From Okapia johnstoni (taxonomy: Eukaryota > Chordata > Mammalia > Artiodactyla > Giraffidae), in NCBI GenBank assembly GCA_024291935.2, contig CM044316.1, positions 8,672,501 through 8,736,500 of the forward strand: a stretch of DNA of 64,000 bases. The letters run 5' to 3'. The notes below the pieces were generated by a model. It did not search any database and had not been told where the DNA came from. It worked only from the letters and a program-made list of their open reading frames with translations. Both the position numbers and the translations under genes were made by a program. Shown here in pieces: positions 1 to 10,880 of the stretch (its first letter is position 1; each line of letters starts with the position of its first letter).

Positions 1-315
1 TCCTGCCTGTGCCTGGATTCCTTCTTTTGTAAAATGGGTTATCGTAAGGGTTGCTGAAAAGTGTATCTTTCAAGTGTCTAGCCTGGTGCTTGTCACTTAG
101 ATATTAACTTGAATTTTTGAGGAGGCCAGTGTGAAAACTACGAAAACAGACACAAAATCTCATAAAGCATGGCAGCCTAGGAACAACCTTGTGAGGTTTG
201 AGGAGGGCTATTGAGCAAGATCAGAACTTGTTTCCGCCACAAAAAGGAAGACTAAGATCCTGTTATTTACAGAAAGCCTAATGGGGATTTGAAGAACTAC
301 CTATAACATTGATAT
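1..315. other. Intergenic DNA, nothing recognised
   Basis: AT-leaning non-coding DNA. I see no long open frame, RNA gene or familiar repeat. Confidence 0.5.
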
Positions 316-525
316 AAGTAACAAGAGCTGACATCTATCAGCTCCGGGGCATTTGTACCTCCCTGCAATTCAATGAAATGGGTACTATAATAATGCCATA
401 TATAGAGAAGGAAATGGAAGCTCAGAAAAGTGAAGAAACTTTCCCAAAGTCACCCAGCATATAGTAGTCAGGCTGAGACAAGTCCCAGCTCTGTCTAACC
501 CAAAATCCTGCCCTGAGAAAGATTA
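316..525 (-). repeat. MIR SINE (antisense)
   Basis: Reads like the reverse complement of a MIR: an ATG-rich 3' half, then a core resembling 'gaggaaactgaggctcag...gtcacacag', then a B-box side near 500. It is strongly diverged, as expected for a pan-mammalian SINE. 526-712 after it shows nothing recognisable. Confidence 0.7.
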
Positions 526-712
526 GAAAGATAAACACCTAAAGATCAACAGTGATTTCCTCAAGGCCAGAAGTAAGGGCAGAACTTATTGTCTTCTGGT
601 ATACACTGAGTGTGTTTCCTGCCTGTAATAAGAAAAAAGCCAAATATTTAAAAATTCTCCCTAAATATAGGTAAGAGGAAAGTTCAAGAGGAAGAAGCCT
701 CTTTGGTTAGGG

Positions 713-800
713 TCCCCATGGGAAGGACGGGAAAGCCTGATGTGCTGCAGTCCATGGGGTCGAAAAGAGTCGGACATGATTTAGCGACTGAACAACAACT
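713..800 (+). repeat. Bov-tA SINE, 3' fragment
   Basis: Carries the Bov-tA tail (agtccatggggtcgaaaaga, ggacatgat, gcgactgaacaacaac) without its tRNA-like head, so it is 5'-truncated. Confidence 0.85.
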
Positions 801-863
801 GTATGGAAAGCAGACTCTGCAGTTTAGAGATGTGACTTGAAGTCTGTTACAAAGATTAAGGAA

Positions 864-985
864 AGGACTTCCCTGGTGGTCCAGTGGTTAGGGCTCCAAG
901 CTTTCACTGAAGGGGGCATGGGTTCAATCCCTGGTTGGGAAACTAAAATCTTGTAGGCCTCATGGTGTAGCTAAAAAAGAAGTTT
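864..985 (+). repeat. CHR-type tRNA-derived SINE
   Basis: Starts with the hallmark 'ggacttccctggtggtccag' head, has a 'gggttcaatccctgg' B-box and ends in an A-rich tail. 986-1237 after it holds no gene that I can see. Confidence 0.85.
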
Positions 986-1237
986 AAGGAAGCTGTAGGA
1001 AATTTTCCTTCATGCAACCTGGGGCCCTGTGAGGTTGGGGAACCATTACCACCCCTGGGAACAGTGGTTTCTGGTCAGGGGAGTAACTAGTTTGCAGGAC
1101 AGGCTTAGAGCTGTCCCCTTGCCTCTCCCATCCACCATCACCTACTGGGTACCTTCTGAATCCACTGGAAGCCAGAGGACCAGGGAGACTCCAATCCACT
1201 CCAGCATCCCAAGCTGGATGGAGGGGAATGAAAATGG

Positions 1238-1437
1238 GCCTTTTTATTTTTAATTTGGCTGTGCCGGGTCTTAGTTGCAGTACATGGCATCTTTAGTTGA
1301 GGCATGCAGGATCTTTTAGCTGTGTCATATGAATTAGTTGAGCCATTTGGGATATAGTTCCCTGACCAGGGATCGAACCCAGGCCCTCTGCATTGTGAGC
1401 CTGGAGACCTAGCCACTGGACCACCAGGGGAGTCCTA
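1238..1437 (-). repeat. CHR-type SINE (antisense)
   Basis: Begins with a T-rich stretch (reversed A tail), reads 'gggatcgaaccc' (reversed B-box) and ends 'accaccaggggagtcc' (reversed head). Confidence 0.88.
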
Positions 1438-1649
1438 AAAGTGGGTCTTGAAGGCCACATGGAACTAATTTATCCTACCTCATATCCCCTCTGGAATGTA
1501 AAAGAGGAAGGGACAGGATCAGGAAGCCATCCAGACACAAGTCTTGAAGCAGCTGTGACTCTTAACACACAGGAAGTGAGGAGGCAGAGGGCAGGCAGCC
1601 CTTCTCTGTACCCTCAGTGGGGGGCCACGGGGCCATTTTAGAGCTGTCA

Positions 1650-2045
1650 GCTTGAGTGGTTCAAGGGTCCAAGATTACTGAGAGTCTGGGGAATGCACTC
1701 ATTTCCAAGAGTGCTCAAACCTCAGTTCCTTAATCCATGAAACGGGTATAAGCATGGCTACACCACAAAGTCACTATGAGAGTTACCTACATCATTACAC
1801 ATGAAAGGACCGGGAACATAAAAACAGTAATAGACGTACTGAGTGACAGTTGTGTGCTACAAGTTGTTTAATCGCTTTTCCCGTGTTAATCCACTTAAGT
1901 CTCACAATAACACGATAAAGTAGGATTTAGAGATTCAGTTTTGTGAAAGTGGAAATAGGAAGGTTAAAGAATGAGCTGAGCCCCCACAGTGAGGCTGCTG
2001 GACCCATGACCTTCCTTTACCAACCGCAGTGCTATTTCTACCCAC
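1650..2045. repeat. Two MIR copies, opposite orientations
   Basis: About 1650-1835 reads as a sense MIR (cctcagttccttaatccatgaaa ...). About 1840-2045 reads as an antisense MIR. Both are much diverged. Confidence 0.6.
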
Positions 2046-2212
2046 TACCCCATAACTCCCATGGAAAAGAATAAATGAGCAAATGGAAGAACGTCAGAGC
2101 TGGAGAAAGACTATATCTTCCTGGGCTTTTCTTGGAGCTGGTGGTGGGTGGGAGTGGGTGGCTGGTATAACCCAGGGAGCACGTGTACCCATCCCTCTCC
2201 TTTAAAAAAAAA

Positions 2213-2396
2213 ATGTGTTTATTTATTTGGCTGCACTGGGTCTTAGTTGCAGCACTTGGGATCTTTGATCTTCATTGCAGCATGCGGGATATTTGGTTGA
2301 GTCATGTGCGACCTAGTTCCCTGACTAGGAATCAAACCCAGGCCCCTTGCATTGGGAGCTCGGAATCTTAGCCATTGGACCAACAGGGAAGTCCCC
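2213..2396 (-). repeat. CHR-type SINE (antisense)
   Basis: 'tttatttggctgcactgggtcttagttgcagc' at the left, a reversed B-box (aggaatcaaacccagg) and a reversed head (accaacagggaagtccc) at the right. Confidence 0.88.
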
Positions 2397-2944
2397 CCTC
2401 TCTCCCTTCTTAACCACTGAATTCCACTCAGACCTTTCTCTCCAAATCAGAGAGGGGTTTGGGGCAAAACTGGTAGGGGGAGCTTCTTTTTCAAATCAGA
2501 GGGAGGGGGCTTCCCCTCTCCTGATTCTCATTTCACTTTTATGGGGGAAAAGCCGCCCCCCACCCCCGCCCCGCATGCGATGAGATGAAGCAACGGTTCC
2601 TGGGGGCCTCGTGGCCCCATTGCCATAGCAACCAGACTCACTATTAGTTTCTGATACAGAAACATTGCTTGGACCCACAGCTTGGCCTGGAGAAGTTGAG
2701 GGGTAGAAAAGAAACTTTCAGAGCTTTCTTTTGCTCCGGGGCTGGACCACTTACTCTCCAGGGCCAGTGGAGACTAGAATCCAAGTCCCAGGACATGGGG
2801 GAGAGGCAGTCCCACCCTTGGACCTCCCTCCTGAATCTGGGGCTGCTTAAATTTTCCAACTTTTGTCTGCACCGAAGACTGTTGTGAAACGTTTGAGGAG
2901 GGAAGTGTCAGGATTCACTCAGTATATAGGTCACTTATAGCTCT
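2397..2944. other. Unique intergenic DNA with an RFX X-box-like site
   Basis: Non-repetitive stretch with no supported gene. At 2619-2632 the sequence attgccatagcaac is close to the RFX X-box palindrome GTTGCCATGGCAAC, and it sits in a small CpG-containing block (2560-2640). Confidence 0.5.
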
Positions 2945-4015
2945 AGGGGATTTTTTCTCTTTTCCTTTTCTTCCCTTTGAACGAGGTATAATTTGCATAA
3001 GGTAAAGGGATCAGGTTTTGTTTCAGCTTGATGAATTTTTGTGTGTATATACCACCCAGCTCAAGAGAGCTCAGGTCCATTCTTCCAGAAACTTCCCTCA
3101 CGCCCTTTCCTGGAAGTCAGCGTTCCCCAATCTGACTCTATCATCACAGGTTAGTTTTACTTGTGGTTGAACTTCATATAAGTGGAACCATACCGTGCGT
3201 CCTCTTCTGGGTCTGTGTCTTTCATGTTATGTTCAACCTCTGGTGTTATTAGCCTGTTCTTTTTTTGTTCTTGTATAGTATTTTGTTGCAAGGATTACTC
3301 GGTTTACTTGCTCTACTGTTGATGGATATTTGAATTGTTTGCAATAATTGGTTACTGTGAATAAAACTGCTATGAACATTCTTGTATGTGTCTTTTGGGA
3401 AACACAAGTTCACATGTCTGTTGGGTAAATACCCAGGAGTAGAACTGGTGGGTAGTAAGGCAGGTGTTATCTGTAGTTTTAGGAAATCGTGCTAGTTTTG
3501 CAAAGTGGTTATAGCGTTTCACATTCCCACCAAGAGTGCATCAAGGATCCAGCTTCTCCACATTCTGTCAACAACACGTAGCATTAGCAGTTTTTCATTT
3601 TAGCCATTCTGGTGAGTGTGATATTTCATCATGGTTTTATTTACATTTCTGTGATGACCAATGACACTAAGCATTTTCCCAAATGCTTATTGGCCATTTT
3701 GATAACTGTCATTTCAACTCTTCTATCAGTTTGGTTTTCTTGATTTGTAGGTACTCTTTATATATTCTGAATATGAGTCCTTTGTCAGATACCAGTTCAG
3801 TCACTCAGTGTTCGACTTTTTGTGACCCCATGGACTGCAGCACCCCAGGCTTCCCTGTCCAACACCAACTCTATCAAACTCATGTCCATCAAGTCAGTGA
3901 TGCCATGCAACCATCTCATCCTCTGTCATCCCCTCCTCCTCCTACTGCAAATTTCCTCCTTCTGGGAGAACATGCCCTACTCTGAATTTTCTCCCCAGGT
4001 TCTGGGCTGGGAGTG
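2945..4015 (-). repeat. L1 3' region (antisense) interrupted by Bov-B
   Basis: About 2945-3790 matches the antisense of a mammalian L1 3' end, with phrases such as 'tgctatgaacattcttgta', 'taaatacccaggagtagaa' and 'cacattcccaccaagagtg'. At about 3793-3975 a Bov-B 3'-end sequence interrupts it, and L1-like sequence appears to resume to about 4015. No intact reading frame remains. Confidence 0.8.
3793..3975 (+). repeat. Bov-B LINE 3' fragment nested in L1
   Basis: Shows the Bov-B landmarks 'gaccccatggactgcagcac', 'caaactcatgtccatcaag' and 'gatgccatgcaaccatctca'. It is the younger insertion in an old L1. Confidence 0.85.
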
Positions 4016-4123
4016 ACCACAAGAACAAGATTATCCTTTCCCAGTTCCATCATCATGAAGAAAGCAGGTGCCCTGGTTTATTGAATACCTGTGACAGGTC
4101 AAGGACTTTACATCAGTGAAGTG

Positions 4124-4338
4124 AAAAGTGAAAGTGTTAGTTGCTCAGTTGTGTCCAACTCTTTGGGACCCCATGGACTGTAACCCACCAGGCTCCCCTG
4201 TTTGTGGACTTCTCCAGGCAAGAATACTAGAGTGGGTTGCCGTTTCCTTCCTCAGGGGATCTTCCTTACCCAGGGATAGAACCTGGGTCCCCTGCATTGC
4301 AGGCAGATTCTTTACCATCTGAGCCACCAGGGAAGCCC
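4124..4338 (-). repeat. Bov-tA SINE (antisense), near full length
   Basis: Runs from the reversed tail (agtgttagttgctcagttgtg) through 'ggcaagaatactagagtggg' to the reversed tRNA-like head (tgagccaccagggaagccc). Confidence 0.92.
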
Positions 4339-4409
4339 AAAATCAATAGGCCCTGCTGGGGTATGAACCCAGGATTTCCTGTGTACATCAGTCATACCCT
4401 TAAATAGTC

Positions 4410-5000
4410 ACAACATTCTTATTTAACTCACTTATTCAACACATATCTGAAAATCGAACAGAAATTGTTGGACACAATGAGAACAAGAGTCAGGGTCTAA
4501 AAAGAGACTGTATTCCAGCGTCAAGTGGTGAGGCATACTGTACACATGAAAATACAAAACCGAGGCAGGGTCAGAGGGTGGAGGGTGCTGGAAAAGCGGG
4601 ATGGAGAGCAACTGGGGGTGGTGGGGAAGATCCCATGGAGGTGAGATGGAGCTGGGGCTTGAAGATGAAAGTGGAACCAGCCATGTAAAATCTAGGGGGA
4701 ACAGTGCTTCCAGAGGTGGGGGAACAGCTAGCACAAAGGCTCAGTGGGGCTGAAATGGAGTAAGAAATGGGAGAGGGATCCAGAAGAGGTTGAGTGAAGG
4801 ATTTGGATTGAATCTAAGAGCTGTGGGGATGGACTGCAGCGTCCTGAATACTCCGTCCTGACAGGAGAGAGGGTTGAAGCAGGGAGTTCAAGGCAGAGGC
4901 AACCTTGATAAGCCAAGTAACCCTGACAGGGAGAGTGTGTGGGACAAGGGTGTGGGACACAGAAATGGGAAGAAGTAAGTGAGTTCACGTTCTATTTGAA
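4410..5000. repeat. Old dispersed repeat, family unassigned
   Basis: Purine-rich text with phrases recurring elsewhere in the window (cacaaaggctcagtggggct; compare about 41150, 48280 and 49010). I read this as one copy of a long ancient mammalian repeat but cannot name the family reliably. Confidence 0.5.
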
Positions 5001-5010
5001 GATGGTTATT

Positions 5011-5175
5011 ATGGACAGAGGAGCCTGGCAGGCTACGGCCCATAGGGTCACAAAAAGTCAGACACAACTGAAGCGACTTAGCACGCATGCACATTATCAT
5101 CCACAACTTGGAGGGAACAGAATCTCAGAGAGGTCAAGTGACTTGCCCAAGGTCACACAGCTCAGAAATGGGGAA
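5011..5175. repeat. Bov-tA tail fragment followed by antisense MIR
   Basis: 5011-5088 is the Bov-tA 3' end in sense (atggacagaggagcctggca ... gcgacttagcac). 5091-5175 is an antisense MIR core (cagagaggtcaagtgacttg, cccaaggtcacacagctc). Confidence 0.8.
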
Positions 5176-5182
5176 CATGGAA

Positions 5183-5287
5183 GAAAAGTCAAGCCTGATT
5201 TGTCAATTATATGAAAGGCTTCAGGTTGTCAATTACACGGGAAGATGTCAGGTTGTGGGAATACATGAAAGATGTCAGGCTGTGGGT
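5183..5287 (+). repeat. Short degenerate tandem repeat, period 27-30 bp
   Basis: About four imperfect units begin near 5183, 5213, 5241 and 5268. They share 'ga-gatgtcaggttgt' followed by 'aattac' or 'gaatacatg'. Seen directly; no function is implied. Confidence 0.6.
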
Positions 5288-5539
5288 GGAGTGACCTCAG
5301 GAGACCCAGAGGTGGGGATCCAGGGCGCTGGTGGGGTAGAGGAGGGGGCCTCAGACCCAGAAAATCTACCTGTCCTTAAGTCGGACCCTACTTTTCCCTG
5401 GACTGCAGGGCTGGTAAGCGGCAAGCTGCAAATTGAATGGAGACCCAGTGACCAGATGTATCAGAGGTGATCCAAACTAGTCTGGACCCCGTACACCCAG
5501 TGTAGCCCATTCAGAGATGACAGGGGCCATGGGTCCTCA

Positions 5540-7750
5540 GAGACCCTGCAAGTCCCGCCTGATCTTTGTGGGGAGGGGGAGGTTGCGCGCTGCGGCTACC
5601 AGCCCCATTAGCACCAACGTCATTATTCTAGACATATGTGTGTAATTCTTCTCCCCCCAGTCCAACCCTCAATAGCTCCAGCATCTCCCCTGGCTGCATA
5701 CTCGACTCCCCCGGAAACAGCCGCGGAGCTGCCGGCTTCCCGGTCATTAGCAGGCAGGGAAGGGGGTGTGGGGGGAGGGCGCAGTCAGCGGAGGGGGGGG
5801 GGGGCGGGGTGGCGGCGGGGGGGGGTACGGGGAGAGGACTAGAGAGGATGAGGGAGGCAGCAAATGGAAAGGATGGGAGTGAGGCAGCAAGATGGAAGCG
5901 CAGAGGGGAAGGAAACTGGGCCGGGAGGGGAGGAGCAGCCACGGTGGGTTCTGGGAGCGGGGCACGTGTCCCAGACGGCGTGGCAGCAGAAAGCGGGTCC
6001 CAGGGGCAACCCAGAGTCTCCAGACCCCTTTCCGGCCAAGGCCAAGGCCAAGGCCGACGAGGGACTCCTTCAGTTGACTAGAAAGCCAGAAGCCCGAAAC
6101 CCCTTCTTCTAGGAACCAACGCCCAAGGCTGGCTGCCGGGTCCCCGGCGGCCCCCGCGGCCAAGCGAGCCCACCTGCGGGGGCTGCCCCATAGAGCCCAA
6201 GCCTCCGGGCTTGGGGGTGGGGGCCGAGGCCCCTCCATTCCGAGGGAAATCAATGCCGCGTTAATGTAAGATTTCCAGGCCGGGGGCAGGAGGCGCTTCA
6301 TAAAAGATGTATTGTTTCGATTGCACGCTCTCCTCCCCGGCATCCTGCAAGATGGCGGCGGCCCCGGCGGAGGGGAGGGCGCGGAGCCGAGCCCGCCGGC
6401 CCGGGGAGGGGGTGGCAGGAGCGGGGAGTGCGGCCCTCTCTCCTGCTGGGGAAAGTGGGAAGGGATGAAGGAAGGGAGGAGAGAGAGAGAAAGAGGGAGG
6501 GAAGGGGCTGGGAGAACGAAGGGGAGGCGGCAGCCAGTCAGAGGGAGGAGGGACGGCGGGCTGGGGACGGGTGTCGGGAGCGAGGCACTGAGGAGGTGCT
6601 GATGGCCGGGAGCCGGAAGGAGGGAAAAGAAAGGCAGCCCGAGGAGGTGGCCCCGAGAGTGACAGGAGAGCAAGCCAGAGACGGGGGTGGGGGAGAGGCT
6701 GGGGAGAGGTGAGGCGCGGGGAGGGCGGGGGGGCCAGGAAGGGAGGTGAGCTGGAGTGGGAGGGGCGAGGGAAGGAGGGAATGAAAGAAAATGGGAGAAG
6801 GAGGCAGTGAGGGGAGCCTGGACCGGGAGAAGGGCCACCCCCCCACCCCCACCCCATGCTGTCGCAGGGCTCCTCCCCGCCCTCCAGCCCAGGCCCCCCG
6901 CTGGCTCATTGCTGGTTCCTATGCACTGCCCCCCACATGGAGGGGGCTGCACCCCATTGGCCTGTCTCCTAACCCTCTTCTTGTCCTGGCACCAGGGGTG
7001 GCAAACTAAGAGGGAACAACCTCCTCCATCCGCCTCTCTCTGGGCATCCTGCCCTGCCCAGGGACTGACATGGGGCAATACCTGAGGTGTCCCCCAACTC
7101 AAGGCCTCCAGGGTTGACCCCAAAGAGCCCCCTTTCCTTAGCAGAAAGGAGGTTTGGGTACATCTACATCCATCCTACCTTCTGGAGAGGCAAGCCGAGG
7201 TTCCAGAGAGGGAAAACTGAGGCAGAAGAGAGTCAAAGTTACAGTATGGATCGCCTCAACCCTCCCAAGGGTCCCACCCTCAGTTCCCCCCCCAACCCCC
7301 CCCACCCCTCGGCTCCTGGCCTACTCCCCATCCTCCGTGGCGACCACGATGAGAGTTTTAAGCCCCCCTCCCCCTCTTCCAGCCTTTGTGCTTCACCATA
7401 GGGGAGCTCCCAAACGCCTGAAAATATCCTTAAATTAGGAAAAAGAGCTAAGCCGCCAGGGTCCTTTGGTCTGTTAAAGGAGGAGCAAAGGCCACGGGCG
7501 CCCCCTCCCACCCCCCCTTACTCTGGTTTTGCATTTGAAGCCCAGACAGCGGATCCAGCTGGAACAATGACGGGGGCCTGCCCAGCCAACCCCAGCTGCT
7601 TCCTTTTCAGTGGCCCTGTGCCCCCTGCCAGGTGTGCCAAAATTAGAATGGCTCCCTTCTCCGGCCCTTTTCATCCCCCTCTCCCCCTCTGTCCCCCTCC
7701 CCTCCCCCCGGGGGCTCCTGGGGCTTCCGAGGCACTAATGAAGCTCACAT
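5540..7750. promoter_or_regulatory. GC-rich intergenic block, possible CpG island or distal regulatory element
   Basis: Repeat-free DNA, G- or C-rich, with clustered CpGs around 5570-6420. It includes a YY1-type site (CAAGATGGCGGC, 6348-6359), long G-runs at 5787-5840 and an AT-richer core at 6235-6335. The long open frames across it on both strands are low-complexity Pro/Ser/Gly text typical of GC-rich DNA and are not treated as genes. It could be an unannotated promoter or a distal enhancer of ADGRL1; the sequence alone does not decide. Confidence 0.45.
5787..5840 (+). other. G-run tract with G-quadruplex potential
   Basis: Several runs of 4 to 11 G separated by one to five bases lie on the + strand. 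That is enough for intramolecular G4 folding by the usual G3+N1-7 rule. Confidence 0.6.
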
Positions 7751-7984
7751 CCCTGCCTTTTCTTTAAGCAGATCCTGCATGGGGGAACCGGATGCTGGGG
7801 CCAACGGAAATCTGCCCTTGAAGAACTGCCCCCAGGGATGGATTCCAGTGCTATGCTCCATGCAGCACCTTCCCTATCCCACTCCCTACTCCTCAAGTCC
7901 CTCCAGGTTCTGGTGACATCCACCTCCTCCAGGCAGTCCTCCCAGCCTGCTGGCACTTGCTCCCTACTGTTTCCCATGGGGCAG

Positions 7985-8175
7985 TGGGATCTGGCTGCCT
8001 AGGTTCAGATGCAGGCCTCACCTCTTTTTGTGTCTATTTCCCCCCTGGCAGCTTGGTTAACCATTCAGAGCCTCAGTGTCCCCATCTGTCAAATGAAGGT
8101 AGCTTTGAAAACCTATGTCATGAGACTTTTATGATGCTGAAAGGCCATATGTGCAAACTGGGTAGAAGAATCCCT
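7985..8175 (+). repeat. MIR SINE
   Basis: Sense MIR order: 'tgcctaggttcagatgcagg', then 'gcctcagtgtccccatctgtcaaatgaag'. 7755-7984 before it has nothing recognisable. Confidence 0.75.
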
Positions 8176-8209
8176 AGGCCTGTTGCTAGAGCCACACCAG
8201 CCCCTCATG

Positions 8210-8428
8210 CATGCTTAGTTGCTCAGTCGTGTCCAGCTCTTTGCGAACCTATGGACTGTAGCCCACCAGGCTTCTCTGTCCATGGGGATTCTCCAGGCAA
8301 GAATACAGGAGTGGGTTGCCATGTCCTCCTCCAGGGGATCTTCCCGACCCAGAGATCAAACTCAAGTCTCTTACATCTCCTGCATTGGCAGGCAGGTTCT
8401 TTACCACTAGCATCACTTGGGAAACCCT
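8210..8428 (-). repeat. Bov-tA SINE (antisense)
   Basis: Reversed tail 'gttgctcagtcgtgtccagc', middle 'ggcaagaatacaggagtggg', and a diverged reversed head ending at 8428. Confidence 0.9.
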
Positions 8429-8639
8429 TATACTGGCCCCTCACTAAACCCCAAACACACCCAACATGCTCCTACCTCTAGGCTTCCCACTGGGTGTACC
8501 CTCTAGATGTCCCCACAGCTCCCTCCTCCCTTTATTCACATCTGTGCTAGTGTGCCACCTCCTCAGAAGGACCTTCCCAAGCCATCACCAGGTTGTTTGC
8601 CATCACTTGTTTTATCACCACCTGACATTATATTACTTA

Positions 8640-9145
8640 CCCGAGCTTAGGCTCTGCAATCCAAGGGCCCTCATTTTAAAAATGGGGATAGTAATAAAAC
8701 TGGTCTCATACAACTGTTGGGTGAATAAGTGACTTAGCAGATGGAAAACCTTCAGAACAGTGCATGGCCCACACTAGGTGGTATTCCCAAAACTAATTTT
8801 GTTTCTATTATTTTTGAGTACCCTCTCTCCTTCCCTCCCAGCCCCACCCCCAACTAGAATGTATGCCCTCCTGAGGGCTAATACTTCAGGGGGCAGTCTT
8901 TGTATTATTCACTGCTCTGTTCTCGGTACCCAAATGACCTGGTATCGAATAGATGCTCAATACTTGTTTGTTAAATGAATGAATAAAAGAGGTTCTACTG
9001 GACCTGAGTCTCAGTTTTCTCATCTGTAAAATGGGATGATAATAGCATGTACTTCACAGATGTTGAGGATTCTATGAAATAAGCGCTATTACTATTTTTT
9101 GCAGTAATTCAGTGAGTCTACAAACATAATACCTAGTATTAATAT
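8640..9145 (+). repeat. MIR, L2 3' end and MIR in succession
   Basis: About 8640-8795 is MIR-like. About 8840-8990 is an L2 3' end (gggcagtctttgtattattc ... gatgctcaatacttgtttgttaaatgaatga). About 9003-9145 is a sense MIR (ctcagttttctcatctgtaa, aatgggatgataatag). Confidence 0.75.
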
Positions 9146-9146
9146 T

Positions 9147-9222
9147 TAGTGCACAATGTAATTGTGTATTATATATGTAATTGTATATCATATAATATTG
9201 TATATAATATATAACTCTAGAC
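9147..9222. repeat. AT-rich low-complexity tract
   Basis: TA/AT-dominated stretch (tatatgtaattgtatatcat and similar). Confidence 0.85.
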
Positions 9223-9747
9223 CTAGAGGCAGGGAGAATTGAGCGAGATACCTTTTATTGCCTCCAACACTCCTGGTTTCTTCCTTTGCTCACAGAGTAT
9301 TTGCTCTGATTGGTTGGCAGATTCCCTGTTCTATGCTTCCGGCCCAGCCTCCCTTGCTTCTCATTGGCCATAAGTGTGGCTGAGTGACACATTTCTAGCC
9401 AATGAAACCCAAGTCGAAGTTGGCTGAGGGGTTCAGGGAAGGATGAGCATATTATATGAGCCTCCATTGCCTTATATATAAAATGGGGATTAACAACAGC
9501 AACGAGCTGGGGTGAAGATCACACAACTGATCTAGAGGGATATCTAGGTGACCATGGGAATCTAAGTGGTGCTAGCCGTTGGTTTCCAGCAGCACCAAAC
9601 TCCAGATTATCTGGTGAGAAAAAAAAAAAAAAGCAACTTTTTTGTTTAAGCCCCTGCTGTTCAGGTATTTTTATATTTGCAGCCCAATGTATTCCCATAT
9701 AATGATACTGAATTTTTCTAGATCTCCAAAAATACTCAGGATAGGGT
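9223..9747. other. Intergenic DNA, nothing recognised
   Basis: Two 'attgg' and one 'ccaat' pentamer lie at 9310-9405, probably by chance or within an unrecognised old repeat. A run of A sits near 9620. No gene is supported. Confidence 0.4.
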
Positions 9748-9950
9748 TTTGTTGTTTAGTCACTAAGTCATATCTGACTCTTTGCAACCCCATGGACTGT
9801 AGCCTGCCAGGCTCCTCTGTCCATGGGGTTTTCTAGGCAAGAATACTGGAGTGGGTTGCCATTTCCTCCTCCAGGGGATCTTCCCAACCTAGGGACTGAA
9901 CCCAGTCTCCTGCATTGGCAGGCAGATTCTTTACCACTGAGCCACCAGGG
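9748..9950 (-). repeat. Bov-tA SINE with target-site duplication
   Basis: Complete antisense Bov-tA. The 9-mer ggatagggt flanks it on both sides (just before 9748 and just after 9950), which fits an intact L1-mediated insertion with little decay. Confidence 0.9.
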
Positions 9951-10084
9951 ATAGGGTAGCTATTTATTAACATTTTTATATTAACAAAATATAGATTGAG
10001 GCTCAGACACTGCAACATTAAAAAAAGAGGGGGAAATGTATGCATTTAACTGAGCCCCTGTGCAGCCCAGGAAGAGGTGACAAA

Positions 10085-10515
10085 AAACAGTCTATAAGGG
10101 AGGGAGACTGTTATAAGGTAAATTGTATCCTCCCTCCAAATAAAATACATGTTAAAGTCCTAACTCCCAGTACCTCCGAATGTAACCTGATTTGGAAAGA
10201 AGGTTGTTGCAGATGTGTTTAGTTAAAATGACGTCATACTGGAGTAGGGTGGGACCTTAATCCAATATGACTGGATTATATTATACATTTCTTCTAAGGA
10301 AAGAGACACAAACACACAACAGGAGAATGCTACATGGTGATGGAGACAGACTGGAGTGATGTGTCTACAAGCCAAGGAATGCAAGGATGGCTGACAACCA
10401 CTAGAAGCTGGGAGAGGCATGGAGAGATCCCCCCTAGAAACCTCAGAGAGAGCAGGGCCCTGCTAACACCTTGATTTCAGAGTTCTGACCTCCAGAACTG
10501 TGAGATGATATGTTT
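10085..10515 (+). repeat. MaLR-type LTR (MLT1/MST-like)
   Basis: Follows the MLT1 consensus order: 'gtcctaactcccagtacctc', 'gggaccttaatccaatatgactgg', 'acaccttgatttcagagttc', 'ctccagaactgtgaga'. It is a solitary, non-coding relic. Confidence 0.75.
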
Positions 10516-10517
10516 CT

Positions 10518-10880
10518 TTTTTAAAAATTTTTGTTATTTATTTATGGCTGTACTGGGTCTTGGTTGCTGCACATGAGTTTTCTCTAGTTGTGGCGAGTGG
10601 GAGCTACTCTTTGTTGCAGTGCACAAGCTTCTCATTGTGGTGACTTCAGCTCCATGAAAGTGTTAGTGGCTCAGTCATGTCCGACTCTGTGACCCCATGA
10701 GCTGCAGCCCTCCAGGCTCCTATGTCCGTGGAATTCTCCAGCCAAGAATACTGGAGTGGGTAGCGATGCCTTTCTCCAGGGGATCTTCCTGACCCAGTAA
10801 TCAAACCAGGGTCTCCTGCATTTTGGGAAGATTCTTTACTGTCTGAACCACCAGGGAAGCCTTTCAGCTCAATGACTTGA
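10518..10880 (-). repeat. CHR-type SINE split by a Bov-tA
   Basis: The reversed long CHR body starts at about 10518 (ttatttatggctgtactggg). A Bov-tA at about 10657-10862 interrupts it, flanked by the near-identical ttcagctccatga and ttcagctcaatga. The CHR head side is not retained beyond. Confidence 0.8.

Noticed and set aside
5747..7123. 458-codon open frame on the minus strand
   Set aside because: Pro/Ser/Leu low-complexity translation of a GC- and purine-rich block. No domain, splice structure or conserved start seen, and similar open frames occur in other frames of the same DNA.
8212..8428. Regular 200-bp repeats in both orientations, considered as an array or CRISPR-like structure
   Set aside because: They are dispersed Bov-tA and CHR SINEs with variable spacing and target-site duplications, in a mammalian genome.
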